From: Candidatus Methanomethylophilaceae archaeon
Lineage (GTDB): Archaea; Thermoplasmatota; Thermoplasmata; Methanomassiliicoccales; Methanomethylophilaceae
Assembly (NCBI GenBank): GCA_011620825.1
Contig: WOYN01000132.1
Span: 1-20,699, forward strand
Reading direction: 5' to 3'
Length of the DNA stretch: 20,699 nt
The position numbers and the translations under genes were made by a program. Shown one piece after another: positions 1 to 7,019 of the stretch (position 1 is its first letter; each line of letters starts with the position of its first letter). The notes beneath the pieces were generated by a model. That model worked only from the letters and a program-made list of their open reading frames with translations, was not told the origin of the DNA and made no database searches.

Positions 1-48
1 TAGGATCCTGTCCTTAGCGGTTCATGGGTTCGAATCCCATCCCCCGCA
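1..48 (+). tRNA. tRNA-Leu (anticodon probably UAG), 3' part only
   Basis: The window opens inside a tRNA. The T arm is clear: stem ATGGG (24-28), loop TTCGAAT (29-35), stem CCCAT (36-40). The 3' acceptor strand CCCCCGC (41-47) and discriminator A (48) follow. No CCA is encoded, as is common in archaea. The 13 nt between the anticodon stem (TCCTG, 6-10) and the T arm form a long variable arm, so this is a type II tRNA. With TAG at positions 1-3 as the anticodon, the acceptor and variable arm fit archaeal tRNA-Leu. The 5' half lies outside the window, so the anticodon is inferred from its spacing to the stem. Confidence 0.8.
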
Positions 49-78
49 CTTTCTCTGAGGTTTCCTAACGGATACTCG

Positions 79-90
79 CGATATGTATAC
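79..90 (+). promoter_or_regulatory. TATA-like box of the 4Fe-4S gene
   Basis: An AT-rich element (CGATATGTATAC) is centred about 26 nt upstream of the ATG at 111 in otherwise GC-rich sequence. This spacing would place transcription initiation at or next to the start codon, giving a leaderless mRNA. No Shine-Dalgarno site precedes this ATG, which agrees. Inferred from spacing only. Confidence 0.4.
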
Positions 91-110
91 TGTGCCGTCG
101 ATCAATCCGC

Positions 111-770
111 ATGAAGAGGCAGATGATCAAGATCAACGAGGAAAGGTGCGATGGTTGCGGACTATGCATCGGTGCATGCCAAGAGGGGGCATTGGCGCTC
201 GTAGACGGTAAAGCCAAGCTTGTACGCGAAGACTGCTGCGACGGCCTTGGGAACTGTCTGCCCGCGTGCCCCCGGGACGCGATATCCTTCGAAGTGAGGG
301 ACGCTCCGGCCTTCGTCGAGAACCCTGGAATACAAAACGTCCCGTGCAACTGTTTGGATGCGCCTGCCCCGATCTCCATCGGCGACAACTCCATGGCCGA
401 AGGGGAACTGTCCCAGTGGCCGATACAGATCAAGCTCGTCCCGGTGAAGGCTCCCTGGTTCGATGGGAGAGATCTCCTGATAGCGGCCGACTGCACTGCA
501 TTCGCCGTTAAGGAGTTCCATGAGAAGTTCATCAAAGGGCATATCACGATCGTCGGATGCCCCAAGCTGGATTCCGTCGATTACAGCGAGAAGCTCTCCG
601 AGATATTCAGAAGCAACGATATCCGTTCTGTGACTTTGGTGAGGATGGAGGTCCCCTGTTGCGGCGGCATGACCCGCGCGGCAAGGGAAGCGCTTAAGAT
701 AAGCGGCAAGAACATTCCCATGAAGGTATACACGGTATCGAGGGAGGGAAAAGTCCTGAATGTCGACTGA
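111..770 (+). CDS. 4Fe-4S ferredoxin-domain protein
   Basis: A 219-residue cytoplasmic iron-sulfur protein of a family widespread in anaerobes; its biochemical role is not established. The N-terminal ferredoxin domain has Cys13-x2-Cys16-x2-Cys19-x3-Cys23, a canonical 4Fe-4S motif. The second half-motif (Cys42/43, Cys49, Cys53-Pro) has non-canonical spacing. The C-terminal part (about 100-200) carries further conserved cysteines: ADC128, GC150-PK and the vicinal pair C183-C184. These suggest additional metal or redox chemistry. The start MKRQMIKINEE is the usual one for this family as I recall it; a Met at residue 5 (ATG 123) is the alternative. A flavodoxin-fold reductase lies 51 nt downstream on the same strand, so the two may work together in electron transfer, which is inference. 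Confidence 0.85.
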   Translation: MKRQMIKINEERCDGCGLCIGACQEGALALVDGKAKLVREDCCDGLGNCLPACPRDAISFEVRDAPAFVENPGIQNVPCNCLDAPAPISIGDNSMAEGELSQWPIQIKLVPVKAPWFDGRDLLIAADCTAFAVKEFHEKFIKGHITIVGCPKLDSVDYSEKLSEIFRSNDIRSVTLVRMEVPCCGGMTRAAREALKISGKNIPMKVYTVSREGKVLNVD

Positions 771-821
771 CATGGCAAACAGTTATCTTGATGTATCTGC
801 TTCTTGACACCGGGGCGTAAG

Positions 822-1358
822 ATGAAGGTCGCCATACTGAGCGGGACACCTAGGAGCAACGGCTATACTTCGGAACTTGTCAAGAATCTCAGCGCCGGGC
901 TGAAAAACGCGGGATGCGATGTTAGTATCGTGACCCTTTTCGACAAGGATATCAGCGGATGCAACAACTGCGGCGTCTGTCAGAAAAAGGGCAATGAGGG
1001 CAAGTGCACCATCGTAGACGACATGCAGCCCATATTCCGTATCGTCGACGATTCCGAGCTGCTGATAATAGCCAGTCCGATCTATATGTGGCAGTTCACT
1101 GCATGCACCAAAGCGTTTTTGGAGCGCCTGCATTGCATGTACGACTCCCTGGACGGCAAGAGGGTCGCTCTGGCGATGACCATGGGCGACGACGAATATG
1201 TTGCGTCTTATGCGGTGAGCGGGATGCTGGATATGTGCGAATACTATCACATGACATATCTGTCTTCCTTCGCTGTCCCGTACGCTGACAAGGACGAGGT
1301 GAACCGCCCTCTTTACGCTGAGAAGCTGAAGGACTTCGTCAACCGCATAACGGGATGA
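822..1358 (+). CDS. flavodoxin-family NAD(P)H-dependent FMN reductase, Isf-like
   Basis: A 178-residue flavoprotein of the NADPH-dependent FMN reductase / iron-sulfur flavoprotein superfamily. The FMN phosphate-binding loop is at residues 8-17 (GTPRSNGYTS) and the second flavin-binding segment is SPIYMW at 85-90. Between them sits a compact cysteine cluster Cys47-x2-Cys50-x2-Cys53-x8-Cys62, close to the Isf 4Fe-4S motif (usually 4-7 residues in the last gap), so an iron-sulfur cluster is possible but unproven. An in-frame TTG at 804 could extend the protein by six residues, but the ATG at 822 begins with the family-typical MKVAILSGTPR. The gene ends at 1358, directly abutting the convergent PaaK gene, which ends at 1359. 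Confidence 0.85.
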   Translation: MKVAILSGTPRSNGYTSELVKNLSAGLKNAGCDVSIVTLFDKDISGCNNCGVCQKKGNEGKCTIVDDMQPIFRIVDDSELLIIASPIYMWQFTACTKAFLERLHCMYDSLDGKRVALAMTMGDDEYVASYAVSGMLDMCEYYHMTYLSSFAVPYADKDEVNRPLYAEKLKDFVNRITG

Positions 1359-2660
1359 TCAATCGTATCTGCGCAGGTCCTTTACGTGGCAGGACTTTCC
1401 CTCGAACCTTTCGAGGGAACCGGGCAGCGTAAGATGGACGACGGCCTTGATGTTCAGGACATCCTTCAGGCGCGACTCCACGGAGCGGGTCATCCTGTCT
1501 ATGGAGACCGTGTCCTCGGTCAGGGAATCTTCGCCTATCTCGACATCGATCGTCATGCTGTCCATGAAGTTCTCGTTCGTGAGCGTTATCCTGTAGAAAG
1601 GCGTCAGAAACGCGAACTCGCCGATGACGCCCTCGATCTGCGACGGGAAAACATTAACGCCGCGGACGATCAGCATGTCGTCCGTACGTCCGGATATGCG
1701 CATCAGCCTCGGGTGTGTGCGTCCGCACCCGCATTTCTCCCACGTAAGCGAGGAAATGTCACCGATCTTGTAACGGATAAGCGGGAAAGCCTCTTTCTTG
1801 AGCATGGTCACGACGAGTTCTCCTCTCTCTCCGTCGGCGCACTGATCGCCGTTCCTATCGAGCACCTCGACATACGCGAGATCGGCCCAGACATGCAGTC
1901 CGTCCTGTTCATTGCATTCGAGGAACATAGGCCCGTAGAACTCGCTGGCACCGTAACAGTTATGGACCTTTATCCCCGTCCTTTCCTGAAGTTTCTGCCT
2001 CATGCTCTCTGACCAGGGCTCGCCGCCTGCAATGGCATAGCGGACCTTTGTATCCCTCCTTATGTCGATGCCTTTCTGGTCGCATATGTCGGCGATATGG
2101 AACATGTATGACGGCGTTCCCGCGAAAGACGTGATCGGAAGGTCCTGCATCATCTTGATCTGCCTTTCGGTGTTCCCGGTGCTTATCGGGAGAACGGTCA
2201 CGCCCATCTTCTCCGCGGCGTAATGTACTCCGAGGCCCCCGGTGAAGAGACCGTATCCGTGGAAGTTCTGAAGGATGTCGTCCTTGGACATGCCGAAAGA
2301 CGTCATACCCCTGTCCAGCGATTCGGCCCAGTTGTCAAGGTCGTTCTGTGTGTATCCTACGACTATGGGATTCCCCGTAGTACCAGAGGAAACGTGAAGC
2401 CTCACAAGCTCGTGGTAAGGTTTGACAAACAGATTGTCGGGGTAGTTGTCTCTCAGGTCCGTCTTTTTCATGAAAGGGACCTTTCTGAATCTCTCGAAAC
2501 TGTCGATGTCCTCGGGGAGAAGACCGACAGACTTCATCTTGTCGTGTATGAATTTGGAGGAATCATACATTGTCCGCAGCTCGTTCCTCAACAGACCCAG
2601 CTGCATCTTCTGTAGTTCTTCTTTCGGCTTGGTTTCCAATTCTTTGTTCCAGTATGCCAT
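1359..2660 (-). CDS. paaK: phenylacetate/arylacetate-CoA ligase, PaaK-type, paralogue 1
   Basis: A 433-residue adenylate-forming ligase that activates an aryl acid (phenylacetate-like) to its CoA thioester with ATP. The phosphate-binding A3 motif SSGTTGNP is at 91-98. Further on are AGGEPWSE, the A5-like YGASEFYGP, GERGELV and SGRTDDMLIVRGVNVFPSQ, which are PaaK signatures including the hinge to the small C-terminal domain. Length is normal for the family. A GTG at 2669 is in frame, but the ATG at 2660 starts with the typical MAYWNKELE and lies 10 nt from a GGAG. It is closely similar to the ligase at 4118-5416, so they are paralogues. In archaea PaaK homologues often accompany indolepyruvate ferredoxin oxidoreductase in aryl-acid assimilation to aromatic amino acids; that enzyme is not in this window. 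Exact substrate unknown. Confidence 0.93.
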   Translation of the reverse strand: MAYWNKELETKPKEELQKMQLGLLRNELRTMYDSSKFIHDKMKSVGLLPEDIDSFERFRKVPFMKKTDLRDNYPDNLFVKPYHELVRLHVSSGTTGNPIVVGYTQNDLDNWAESLDRGMTSFGMSKDDILQNFHGYGLFTGGLGVHYAAEKMGVTVLPISTGNTERQIKMMQDLPITSFAGTPSYMFHIADICDQKGIDIRRDTKVRYAIAGGEPWSESMRQKLQERTGIKVHNCYGASEFYGPMFLECNEQDGLHVWADLAYVEVLDRNGDQCADGERGELVVTMLKKEAFPLIRYKIGDISSLTWEKCGCGRTHPRLMRISGRTDDMLIVRGVNVFPSQIEGVIGEFAFLTPFYRITLTNENFMDSMTIDVEIGEDSLTEDTVSIDRMTRSVESRLKDVLNIKAVVHLTLPGSLERFEGKSCHVKDLRRYD

Positions 2661-2673
2661 GCGATACACGCTC

Positions 2674-2692
2674 CGTGCTACCGACTAGCACG
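2674..2692. promoter_or_regulatory. perfect 7-bp inverted repeat before paaK paralogue 1 (operator-like)
   Basis: CGTGCTA, 5 nt, TAGCACG: a perfect 7-bp inverted repeat, ending 13 nt before the ATG at 2660. A TATA-like element (minus-strand AGATATAAG, about 2718-2726) lies upstream. If used, transcription would start near 2697 and the repeat would fall just downstream of the start site, a common place for an archaeal repressor to bind. It could also be a hairpin in the 5' leader. Confidence 0.45.
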
Positions 2693-2751
2693 TTGTTCCC
2701 CGAATATTGAGCTACGACTTATATCTTTAGGTCTCCAGGCCTGAAACGGCA

Positions 2752-3690
2752 TCAAAGGGCCACAGTGCCTGCGACCCTGAGCTTGCCGCCTTCCAGATAC
2801 ATCAGCACGGCCTTGTCGCCGGGCTTGTAGATCAGGTCGGACTCCATGTTCAAAGTAACTTCTTCTCCCGAGACGGATACAACGCAGGGGACCATCTGCA
2901 TCCAATGTCCCAGATGCATGACCATCCCGTCCTTTAGCGGATTCTTCCAGTACTTCACCATTTCTACTTTACCGGTGAACTTGCGCGTCATTGTCACCTC
3001 GCGGTCGGTGGTCAGCACAAATCCCCTGTCGAGCTCATCGGACTCTATGCCCCTGAGCGCCAGCCCTACGTGGTCGCCTTTCACGGCGTCATCGGCATCT
3101 ATATCGTGCTTCTGAATGGATTTCAGGACGACTTCCCGCTTGAGCGGTAGAAGGGTCATCTTGTCGTGCTTGCGGAAATGTCCTTCGGCGACAGAGCCGA
3201 GAACGACCGTCCCGACCCCCTTGACGTTGAAATGGCTGTCCACCGGACAGGAACCGCCTGTACCGTCTCCCGGCTTCCTGTTATGCTCGGCAGCCAGCTT
3301 CAAGAGCTCGTCCCTCATCGTTATCGGCTCAAGCTCCCTGAACGCATAGTTTTCCATACATGTTCCGGCGATGAGCGGTTTCAGCTGCTCGGGTTGAATG
3401 TAATTTCTGAGGACGATCCATCCTTTGGGTATTCCGACGCAATCCGCCATCAATATCGTCTCGCCGAGGAATGAATCTATCTTGTCGACCACCAGTATGG
3501 CGAATTCGGCCATCTCGACAGTATAGAAAATAGAGGACATCTTCTCCGGATATTTCGAAGGTTCCAGCAACGTGACGGAATCGTTCCCCTTCTTGAGCTC
3601 GAAGAACGTGATGTCGGTAGCGGTGCCTTTCTTCCCGATCTCCCCTGCGACGTCCTTGGCGCCGAGTACAGCGACGTTGAGATTGCTCAT
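2752..3690 (-). CDS. SelB/EF-Tu-like protein with degenerate GTPase domain
   Basis: A 312-residue relative of archaeal translation elongation factors of the EF1A/SelB group. Residues about 147-230 are a clear EF-Tu domain 2 (HFNVKGVGTVVLG, then a GDHVGLALRG segment), and 240-312 resemble domain 3. The N-terminal 1-140 occupies the place of the G domain but its nucleotide motifs are broken. The P-loop region is GAKDVAGEIGKKGT (10-23) without GK[ST] in register, the DxPGH position has EPSKYP (43-48), and NKxD is replaced by RNYI (95-98). It probably does not hydrolyse GTP normally. Related archaeal proteins are annotated as EF-Tu domain 2 proteins; no function is established. Its ATG overlaps the stop of the ACT gene by 1 nt (TGATG), indicating translational coupling. 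Annotation as true SelB is unlikely given the missing motifs. Confidence 0.85.
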   Translation of the reverse strand: MSNLNVAVLGAKDVAGEIGKKGTATDITFFELKKGNDSVTLLEPSKYPEKMSSIFYTVEMAEFAILVVDKIDSFLGETILMADCVGIPKGWIVLRNYIQPEQLKPLIAGTCMENYAFRELEPITMRDELLKLAAEHNRKPGDGTGGSCPVDSHFNVKGVGTVVLGSVAEGHFRKHDKMTLLPLKREVVLKSIQKHDIDADDAVKGDHVGLALRGIESDELDRGFVLTTDREVTMTRKFTGKVEMVKYWKNPLKDGMVMHLGHWMQMVPCVVSVSGEEVTLNMESDLIYKPGDKAVLMYLEGGKLRVAGTVAL

Positions 3691-4118
3691 CAGATATCCG
3701 TTCCTTTGACCAGGGCTATGCCTGCCTCTTTAAGTGCCGTTACGGCCCTGTGGGGCTCGTCGACGCGGATGAAGAACGCAGATAGGTTCTTTCCGGCGTA
3801 GGCGTATCCGTATTCGATGTTTATTCCCTCGCGGCCGCAGACGTCGGCGGCATCGAAAAGCGAACCGGGCGCATCATTGATGACTATTCCGATCACCTGG
3901 GTCTTTTTGACGATGATGCCCTTCTGCCTGATCTTCTCGAACGACTCCTCGGGATCGTCGACGATAGCGCGCAGTATCCCGAACTCGGCGGACTCCGCAA
4001 GGTTGAACGCCTTCATGTTAACGTTGCTCTCCTTCAGTGTCCTGGCTATTGCCGCCAGACGTCCCGGCTCGTTGTTCACAAAAATTGAAAGCTGAATGAT
4101 TACGTTCTCTTCTGGCAT
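3690..4118 (-). CDS. tandem ACT-domain regulatory protein
   Basis: A 142-residue protein made of two ACT domains, about residues 6-68 and 73-138. Each has the beta-alpha-beta fold opening with a ligand-site Gly (NEPGRLAAIARTL and NDAPGSLFDAADV). ACT domains bind amino acids and control metabolic enzymes or transporters. Stand-alone double-ACT proteins are regularly found beside archaeal and clostridial PaaK genes, so sensing of an aromatic amino acid or aryl acid is a reasonable inference. Its start overlaps the stop of the upstream paaK by 1 nt (TAATG), and its own stop overlaps the next start, so the three genes form one tightly coupled operon. No DNA-binding or catalytic domain is attached. 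Confidence 0.9.
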   Translation of the reverse strand: MPEENVIIQLSIFVNNEPGRLAAIARTLKESNVNMKAFNLAESAEFGILRAIVDDPEESFEKIRQKGIIVKKTQVIGIVINDAPGSLFDAADVCGREGINIEYGYAYAGKNLSAFFIRVDEPHRAVTALKEAGIALVKGTDI

Positions 4119-5416
4119 TATAACGACCTCTTGTCTTTCACTCTCGACGCCTTACCGTCGAATCTCGGTAGCTCTCCAGGGGCCTTGAGCTCCACGTGTA
4201 CAGCAAGATTGAGGTATTTTTTAAGTTCGCTCTCGATGTGGGAGCGCAGGGATATCATGTCTTTGACCTTGTCGCTGAAATATTCCGGGTTTATCTCGAC
4301 CTGTACTACCATGTTGTCCAAAGCGCCGTCCCTGGTGAGCACGATCATGTATTGGTTGCCCACCTGCGGGACCTGCATGAGCGCATACTCGATCTGGGAC
4401 GGGAATACATTGATGCCGCGGACGATAAGCATATCGTCCGATCTTCCTGATATCCTGGCGATACGGGGGGAGCTCCTGCCGCATGCACATACGTCGTCGT
4501 AAACCGCGGAGAGGTCGCGGATCCTGTACCTTACGAGCGGGAATGCTTCCTTCTTGAGCATGGTGATGACGAGTTCCCCCTTCTCCCCGGATTCCAGAGG
4601 TTCGCCGCTGTCGGGGTCGACCGTCTCGATGTAGGCCATGTCCCCGCAGATATGGATGCCGTTGCGCTCCTCGCATTCGGTGAACATCGGACCGGCCAGC
4701 TCGGACGTTCCGTAAATGTCGTAGGCCCTGATGCCGGAAGATTCCTCGATGCGTTTTCTCATCCCTTCGCTCCAAGGCTCGGCCCCGAGGATGGCCTTTC
4801 TCAATTTGGTGTCCCTCAGGAAATCGATCCCGATCTCCTTGGCCACATCCATTATGTGAATGAAGTACGAGGGGGTACATGCTATCGCAGTGACCTCCAG
4901 GTCCTGCATCAACTCAAGCTGGCGCTCGGTGCTTCCGGTACTGGCGGGGAGCACCGATGCTCCGACTCTCTCGGCGCCGTAATGGAGTCCCAGCCCTCCT
5001 GTGAACAGCCCATATCCGTATGAGACCTGCAACGTGTCGTCCTCACCGATCCCTATGGAAGTGAGCGAGCGCGCGAGCGCATCGGTCCAATAATCAAGAT
5101 CTTTCCTGGTATATCCGACAAGCGTAGGCTTTCCGGTGGTTCCGGAGGAGACGTGGTACCTTACGATATCCGTGTTCGGAACAGAGAACATCTTGGTCGG
5201 GTAGTTGTCCCTGAACTCCTGTTTGGTCATAAAGGGAAGCTTGGAGATGTCAGACAGAGACCTTATATCGTCCGGTTTGACATTTACGGAATCCATCTTG
5301 TGCCTGTAAAATGCGTTGGAAGAGTAGAGTTTCGATATAAGGGATTTGATGCTGCCGTACTGCAGTTTCCTCAATCCTTCCTTGGGCAAACATTCTATCT
5401 CGGAGTTCCAGAACAT
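4118..5416 (-). CDS. paaK: phenylacetate/arylacetate-CoA ligase, PaaK-type, paralogue 2
   Basis: A 432-residue PaaK-family ligase, first gene of the paaK-ACT-EF-Tu-like operon. The A3 motif SSGTTGKP is at 90-97. Other family blocks present are LGAEPWSEGMR, YGTSELAGPMFTEC, GEKGELVITMLKKEAFPLVRY and SGRSDDMLIVRGINVFPSQ. It would form aryl-CoA plus AMP and pyrophosphate from an aryl acid, ATP and CoA. It differs from the paralogue at 1359-2660 throughout but keeps the same architecture, with strong DNA-level similarity in conserved blocks (compare 1641-1680 with 4401-4440). The ATG at 5416 is preceded by an AT-rich element shared with the divergent methyltransferase gene. Indolepyruvate-related arylacetates are likely substrates by analogy. 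Confidence 0.93.
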   Translation of the reverse strand: MFWNSEIECLPKEGLRKLQYGSIKSLISKLYSSNAFYRHKMDSVNVKPDDIRSLSDISKLPFMTKQEFRDNYPTKMFSVPNTDIVRYHVSSGTTGKPTLVGYTRKDLDYWTDALARSLTSIGIGEDDTLQVSYGYGLFTGGLGLHYGAERVGASVLPASTGSTERQLELMQDLEVTAIACTPSYFIHIMDVAKEIGIDFLRDTKLRKAILGAEPWSEGMRKRIEESSGIRAYDIYGTSELAGPMFTECEERNGIHICGDMAYIETVDPDSGEPLESGEKGELVITMLKKEAFPLVRYRIRDLSAVYDDVCACGRSSPRIARISGRSDDMLIVRGINVFPSQIEYALMQVPQVGNQYMIVLTRDGALDNMVVQVEINPEYFSDKVKDMISLRSHIESELKKYLNLAVHVELKAPGELPRFDGKASRVKDKRSL

Positions 5417-5447
5417 GGTAGTCCACTTCGTTTCCTTATCAAATCCC

Positions 5448-5459
5448 TTTATTTATATT
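5448..5459. promoter_or_regulatory. shared AT-rich promoter element between divergent genes
   Basis: TTTATTTATATT sits in the 67-nt gap between paaK paralogue 2 (minus, ATG 5416) and the methyltransferase gene (plus, ATG 5484). On the plus strand, TTTATATT is centred about 28 nt before the ATG, which would give a leaderless or nearly leaderless mRNA. On the minus strand, TATAAATA is about 37 nt before its ATG, giving a leader of about 10-12 nt. The two promoters must overlap, so they may compete for TBP/TFB. Confidence 0.5.
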
Positions 5460-5483
5460 GAGCGAGCGCGTTGCACTCCCGGC

Positions 5484-6077
5484 ATGGAGGGGGACAGAGA
5501 GGCTTGGGAAGAGCTGTACCGTAGGCAGCCGAGGGCATGGAGGGGGACTTCGAGGGTACCCGACCTGGGCATTTCCGCAGGCGGCTCCGTTTTGGATGTG
5601 GGGTGCGGGAACGGGAAGACGTCCGCAGCGCTCATGGAAATGGGTTTTAACGTCACAGGCATGGATTCCTCCCTGGGAGCGGTAAGTTCATGCGAGGAAC
5701 GCCTGGGCGGCGGCGCGCGGTTCATCGTTTCCGACTGCACCGGAATGCCGTTTTCGGACGGAACGTTCGACGGGATATATGCCGTTCACGTGGCAGAGCA
5801 TCTGGACGATGACGCCATTGGGAAGTTCGCATCCGAATGTTTCCGCATACTCCGTCCGGGAGGGAGGCTGTTCGTCAGGTCGTTCTCACCTGATGACATG
5901 CGGGCATCCGGCGGGAAAGCCGTAAGGAACGGGATATCTTACCATTATAGGACGCCTGAAGAGCTTGCTTCTAAATTTTCAATTTTTACCAAAGGAAATC
6001 TTGACACTGTTGCCGACAGAACCCGCTTCGGGACCATAAGGAGCCGTTCCGAATGCGATTTCACAAAACCCGATTGA
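5484..6077 (+). CDS. class I SAM-dependent methyltransferase
   Basis: A 197-residue Rossmann-fold methyltransferase. Motif I VLDVGCGNG is at residues 36-44, the ribose-binding acidic residue is in VTGMDSS (57-63), the motif II/III region is VSDCTGMPFSDGTFDGIY (82-99), and a post-motif HVAEHL is followed by LRPGGRLFVRSF. This is the Methyltransf_11 type; the substrate cannot be told. The frame stays open upstream to 5346, but that extension runs through the promoter and into the divergent paaK gene, so the ATG at 5484 is chosen. After the methyltransferase core the C-terminal 50 residues are short and less conserved. A 49-nt gap separates it from the next gene on the same strand. Confidence 0.88.
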   Translation: MEGDREAWEELYRRQPRAWRGTSRVPDLGISAGGSVLDVGCGNGKTSAALMEMGFNVTGMDSSLGAVSSCEERLGGGARFIVSDCTGMPFSDGTFDGIYAVHVAEHLDDDAIGKFASECFRILRPGGRLFVRSFSPDDMRASGGKAVRNGISYHYRTPEELASKFSIFTKGNLDTVADRTRFGTIRSRSECDFTKPD

Positions 6078-6126
6078 CTGGGTCTCTGAATTCTCTCGTT
6101 CCGATAGGGTTAAATCCGAAAAGAAA

Positions 6127-6477
6127 ATGGCGGTGTTTATGATCTGTCCGAAATGCGGAACCGATAATCCGGATGACACATTGTTCTGCGAAAATTGCGA
6201 CTGGCGCATGGACATGCCGTTCAGGGCCGCCAAGAAACGTAACGTGAACGCGCTGGCATCCGCTGTACTGATATGCGGCGTTCTATCCATATTTCTGGCA
6301 TTTTTAACGGCTTTCGCCGGAATAGCTCTCGGAGCGGTCGGACTGCTTATCGGCGGTTACGCCATCAACGCGGTCCGCATTGTGAAGCCTGATAATGAGA
6401 AAATACTGGTAGTCGCCGCGGCGGCCGGGCTTCTGCTCTCCATGGTGGGGTTCATCCTGGGGTTCGCATACATCTGA
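6127..6477 (+). CDS. zinc-ribbon membrane protein
   Basis: A 116-residue protein of unknown function. The N terminus is a zinc ribbon, Cys7-x2-Cys10-x10-Cys21-x2-Cys24 (CPKCG ... CENC), on the cytoplasmic side. It is followed by a hydrophobic hairpin at about 42-83 (two membrane segments) and a third at about 93-116. The layout matches small zinc_ribbon_2 / DUF4190-like membrane proteins common in prokaryotes. The start could be the ATG at 6127 (MAVFMICPKCG) or at 6139 (MICPKCG); neither has a decisive ribosome site. It lies 11 nt before the YkgJ-type gene and is probably cotranscribed with it. Zinc binding is inferred from the four cysteines. Confidence 0.75.
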   Translation: MAVFMICPKCGTDNPDDTLFCENCDWRMDMPFRAAKKRNVNALASAVLICGVLSIFLAFLTAFAGIALGAVGLLIGGYAINAVRIVKPDNEKILVVAAAAGLLLSMVGFILGFAYI

Positions 6478-6481
6478 GGGG
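6476..6481 (+). promoter_or_regulatory. ribosome binding site GAGGGG
   Basis: GAGGGG overlaps the stop codon of the zinc-ribbon gene and lies 7 nt before the ATG at 6489. It supports that start and coupling to the upstream gene. Confidence 0.6.
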
Positions 6482-6488
6482 CTTTTGA

Positions 6489-7019
6489 ATGGCTGTTTAC
6501 AGGGGACATTACGTTCTTCAGGGACTTGCGGAAATATCTGAAATAATGAAAAAGGATCTGGACCTTGCATACGGTATCTGTGAGCGGTACCATTCCTCGT
6601 TCCCATGCCAAGAGTGCGGCAAATGTTGCCACCAAAAAAGGATAACGATCCTCCCCGAGGAGGTCGATAGGATATCTTCCGCCGCACTGGTCCCGCTGGG
6701 CGAATTCATGTCTGGATATGCATCGGTCGCCGGGGACGGAAGGATAATGCTCCTTAAGACGAACCCATGCGCGTTCCTGGACGAAGACAAAGGATGCACC
6801 ATATGGAAAGACCGCCCGGAAGTATGCAGGGAGTTCCCATATCTGGTTTCCACATTTATGAGCCGCGTGTATCTGGCTATAGTCAACGAGAGCGCCGACA
6901 TATTGGAGCTCATCGATTACATGGACGATTCATGGCCGTGTACGAAGAATATCAAGGATACGATCGCCGCCAAGGTAGAGGAAGCTAAGATCGTCAGGTC
7001 AGATGGTTATCTTCCGTGA
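6489..7019 (+). CDS. YkgJ family cysteine-cluster protein
   Basis: A 176-residue protein of the YkgJ/CxxCxxCC family (UPF0153), predicted to bind zinc or an iron-sulfur cluster; no reaction is established. The signature is CQECGKCC (Cys40, 43, 46, 47) followed by Cys94 (TNPCAFLD), Cys103 (GCTIW) and Cys113 (RPEVCREFP), exactly the family spacing. Soluble and cytoplasmic. The start is fixed by a GAGGGG 7 nt upstream. Its 3' end overlaps that of the convergent alpha/beta hydrolase gene by 13 nt (7007-7019). Confidence 0.9.
   Translation: MAVYRGHYVLQGLAEISEIMKKDLDLAYGICERYHSSFPCQECGKCCHQKRITILPEEVDRISSAALVPLGEFMSGYASVAGDGRIMLLKTNPCAFLDEDKGCTIWKDRPEVCREFPYLVSTFMSRVYLAIVNESADILELIDYMDDSWPCTKNIKDTIAAKVEEAKIVRSDGYLP

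Noticed and set aside
162..773. 203-codon minus-strand frame opposite the 4Fe-4S gene
   Set aside because: The plus-strand protein has clear cysteine motifs and family sequence; the reverse frame has none.
2674..2692. Inverted repeat as a Rho-independent terminator for the upstream operon
   Set aside because: No T-tract follows it on the minus strand, and archaeal termination relies mainly on T-runs. A regulatory dyad is more plausible.
5346..5483. N-terminal extension of the methyltransferase by 46 residues
   Set aside because: It would run through the divergent promoter and into the paaK coding region. The methyltransferase sequence proper begins at MEGDREAWEELY, with a TATA box 28 nt before that ATG.
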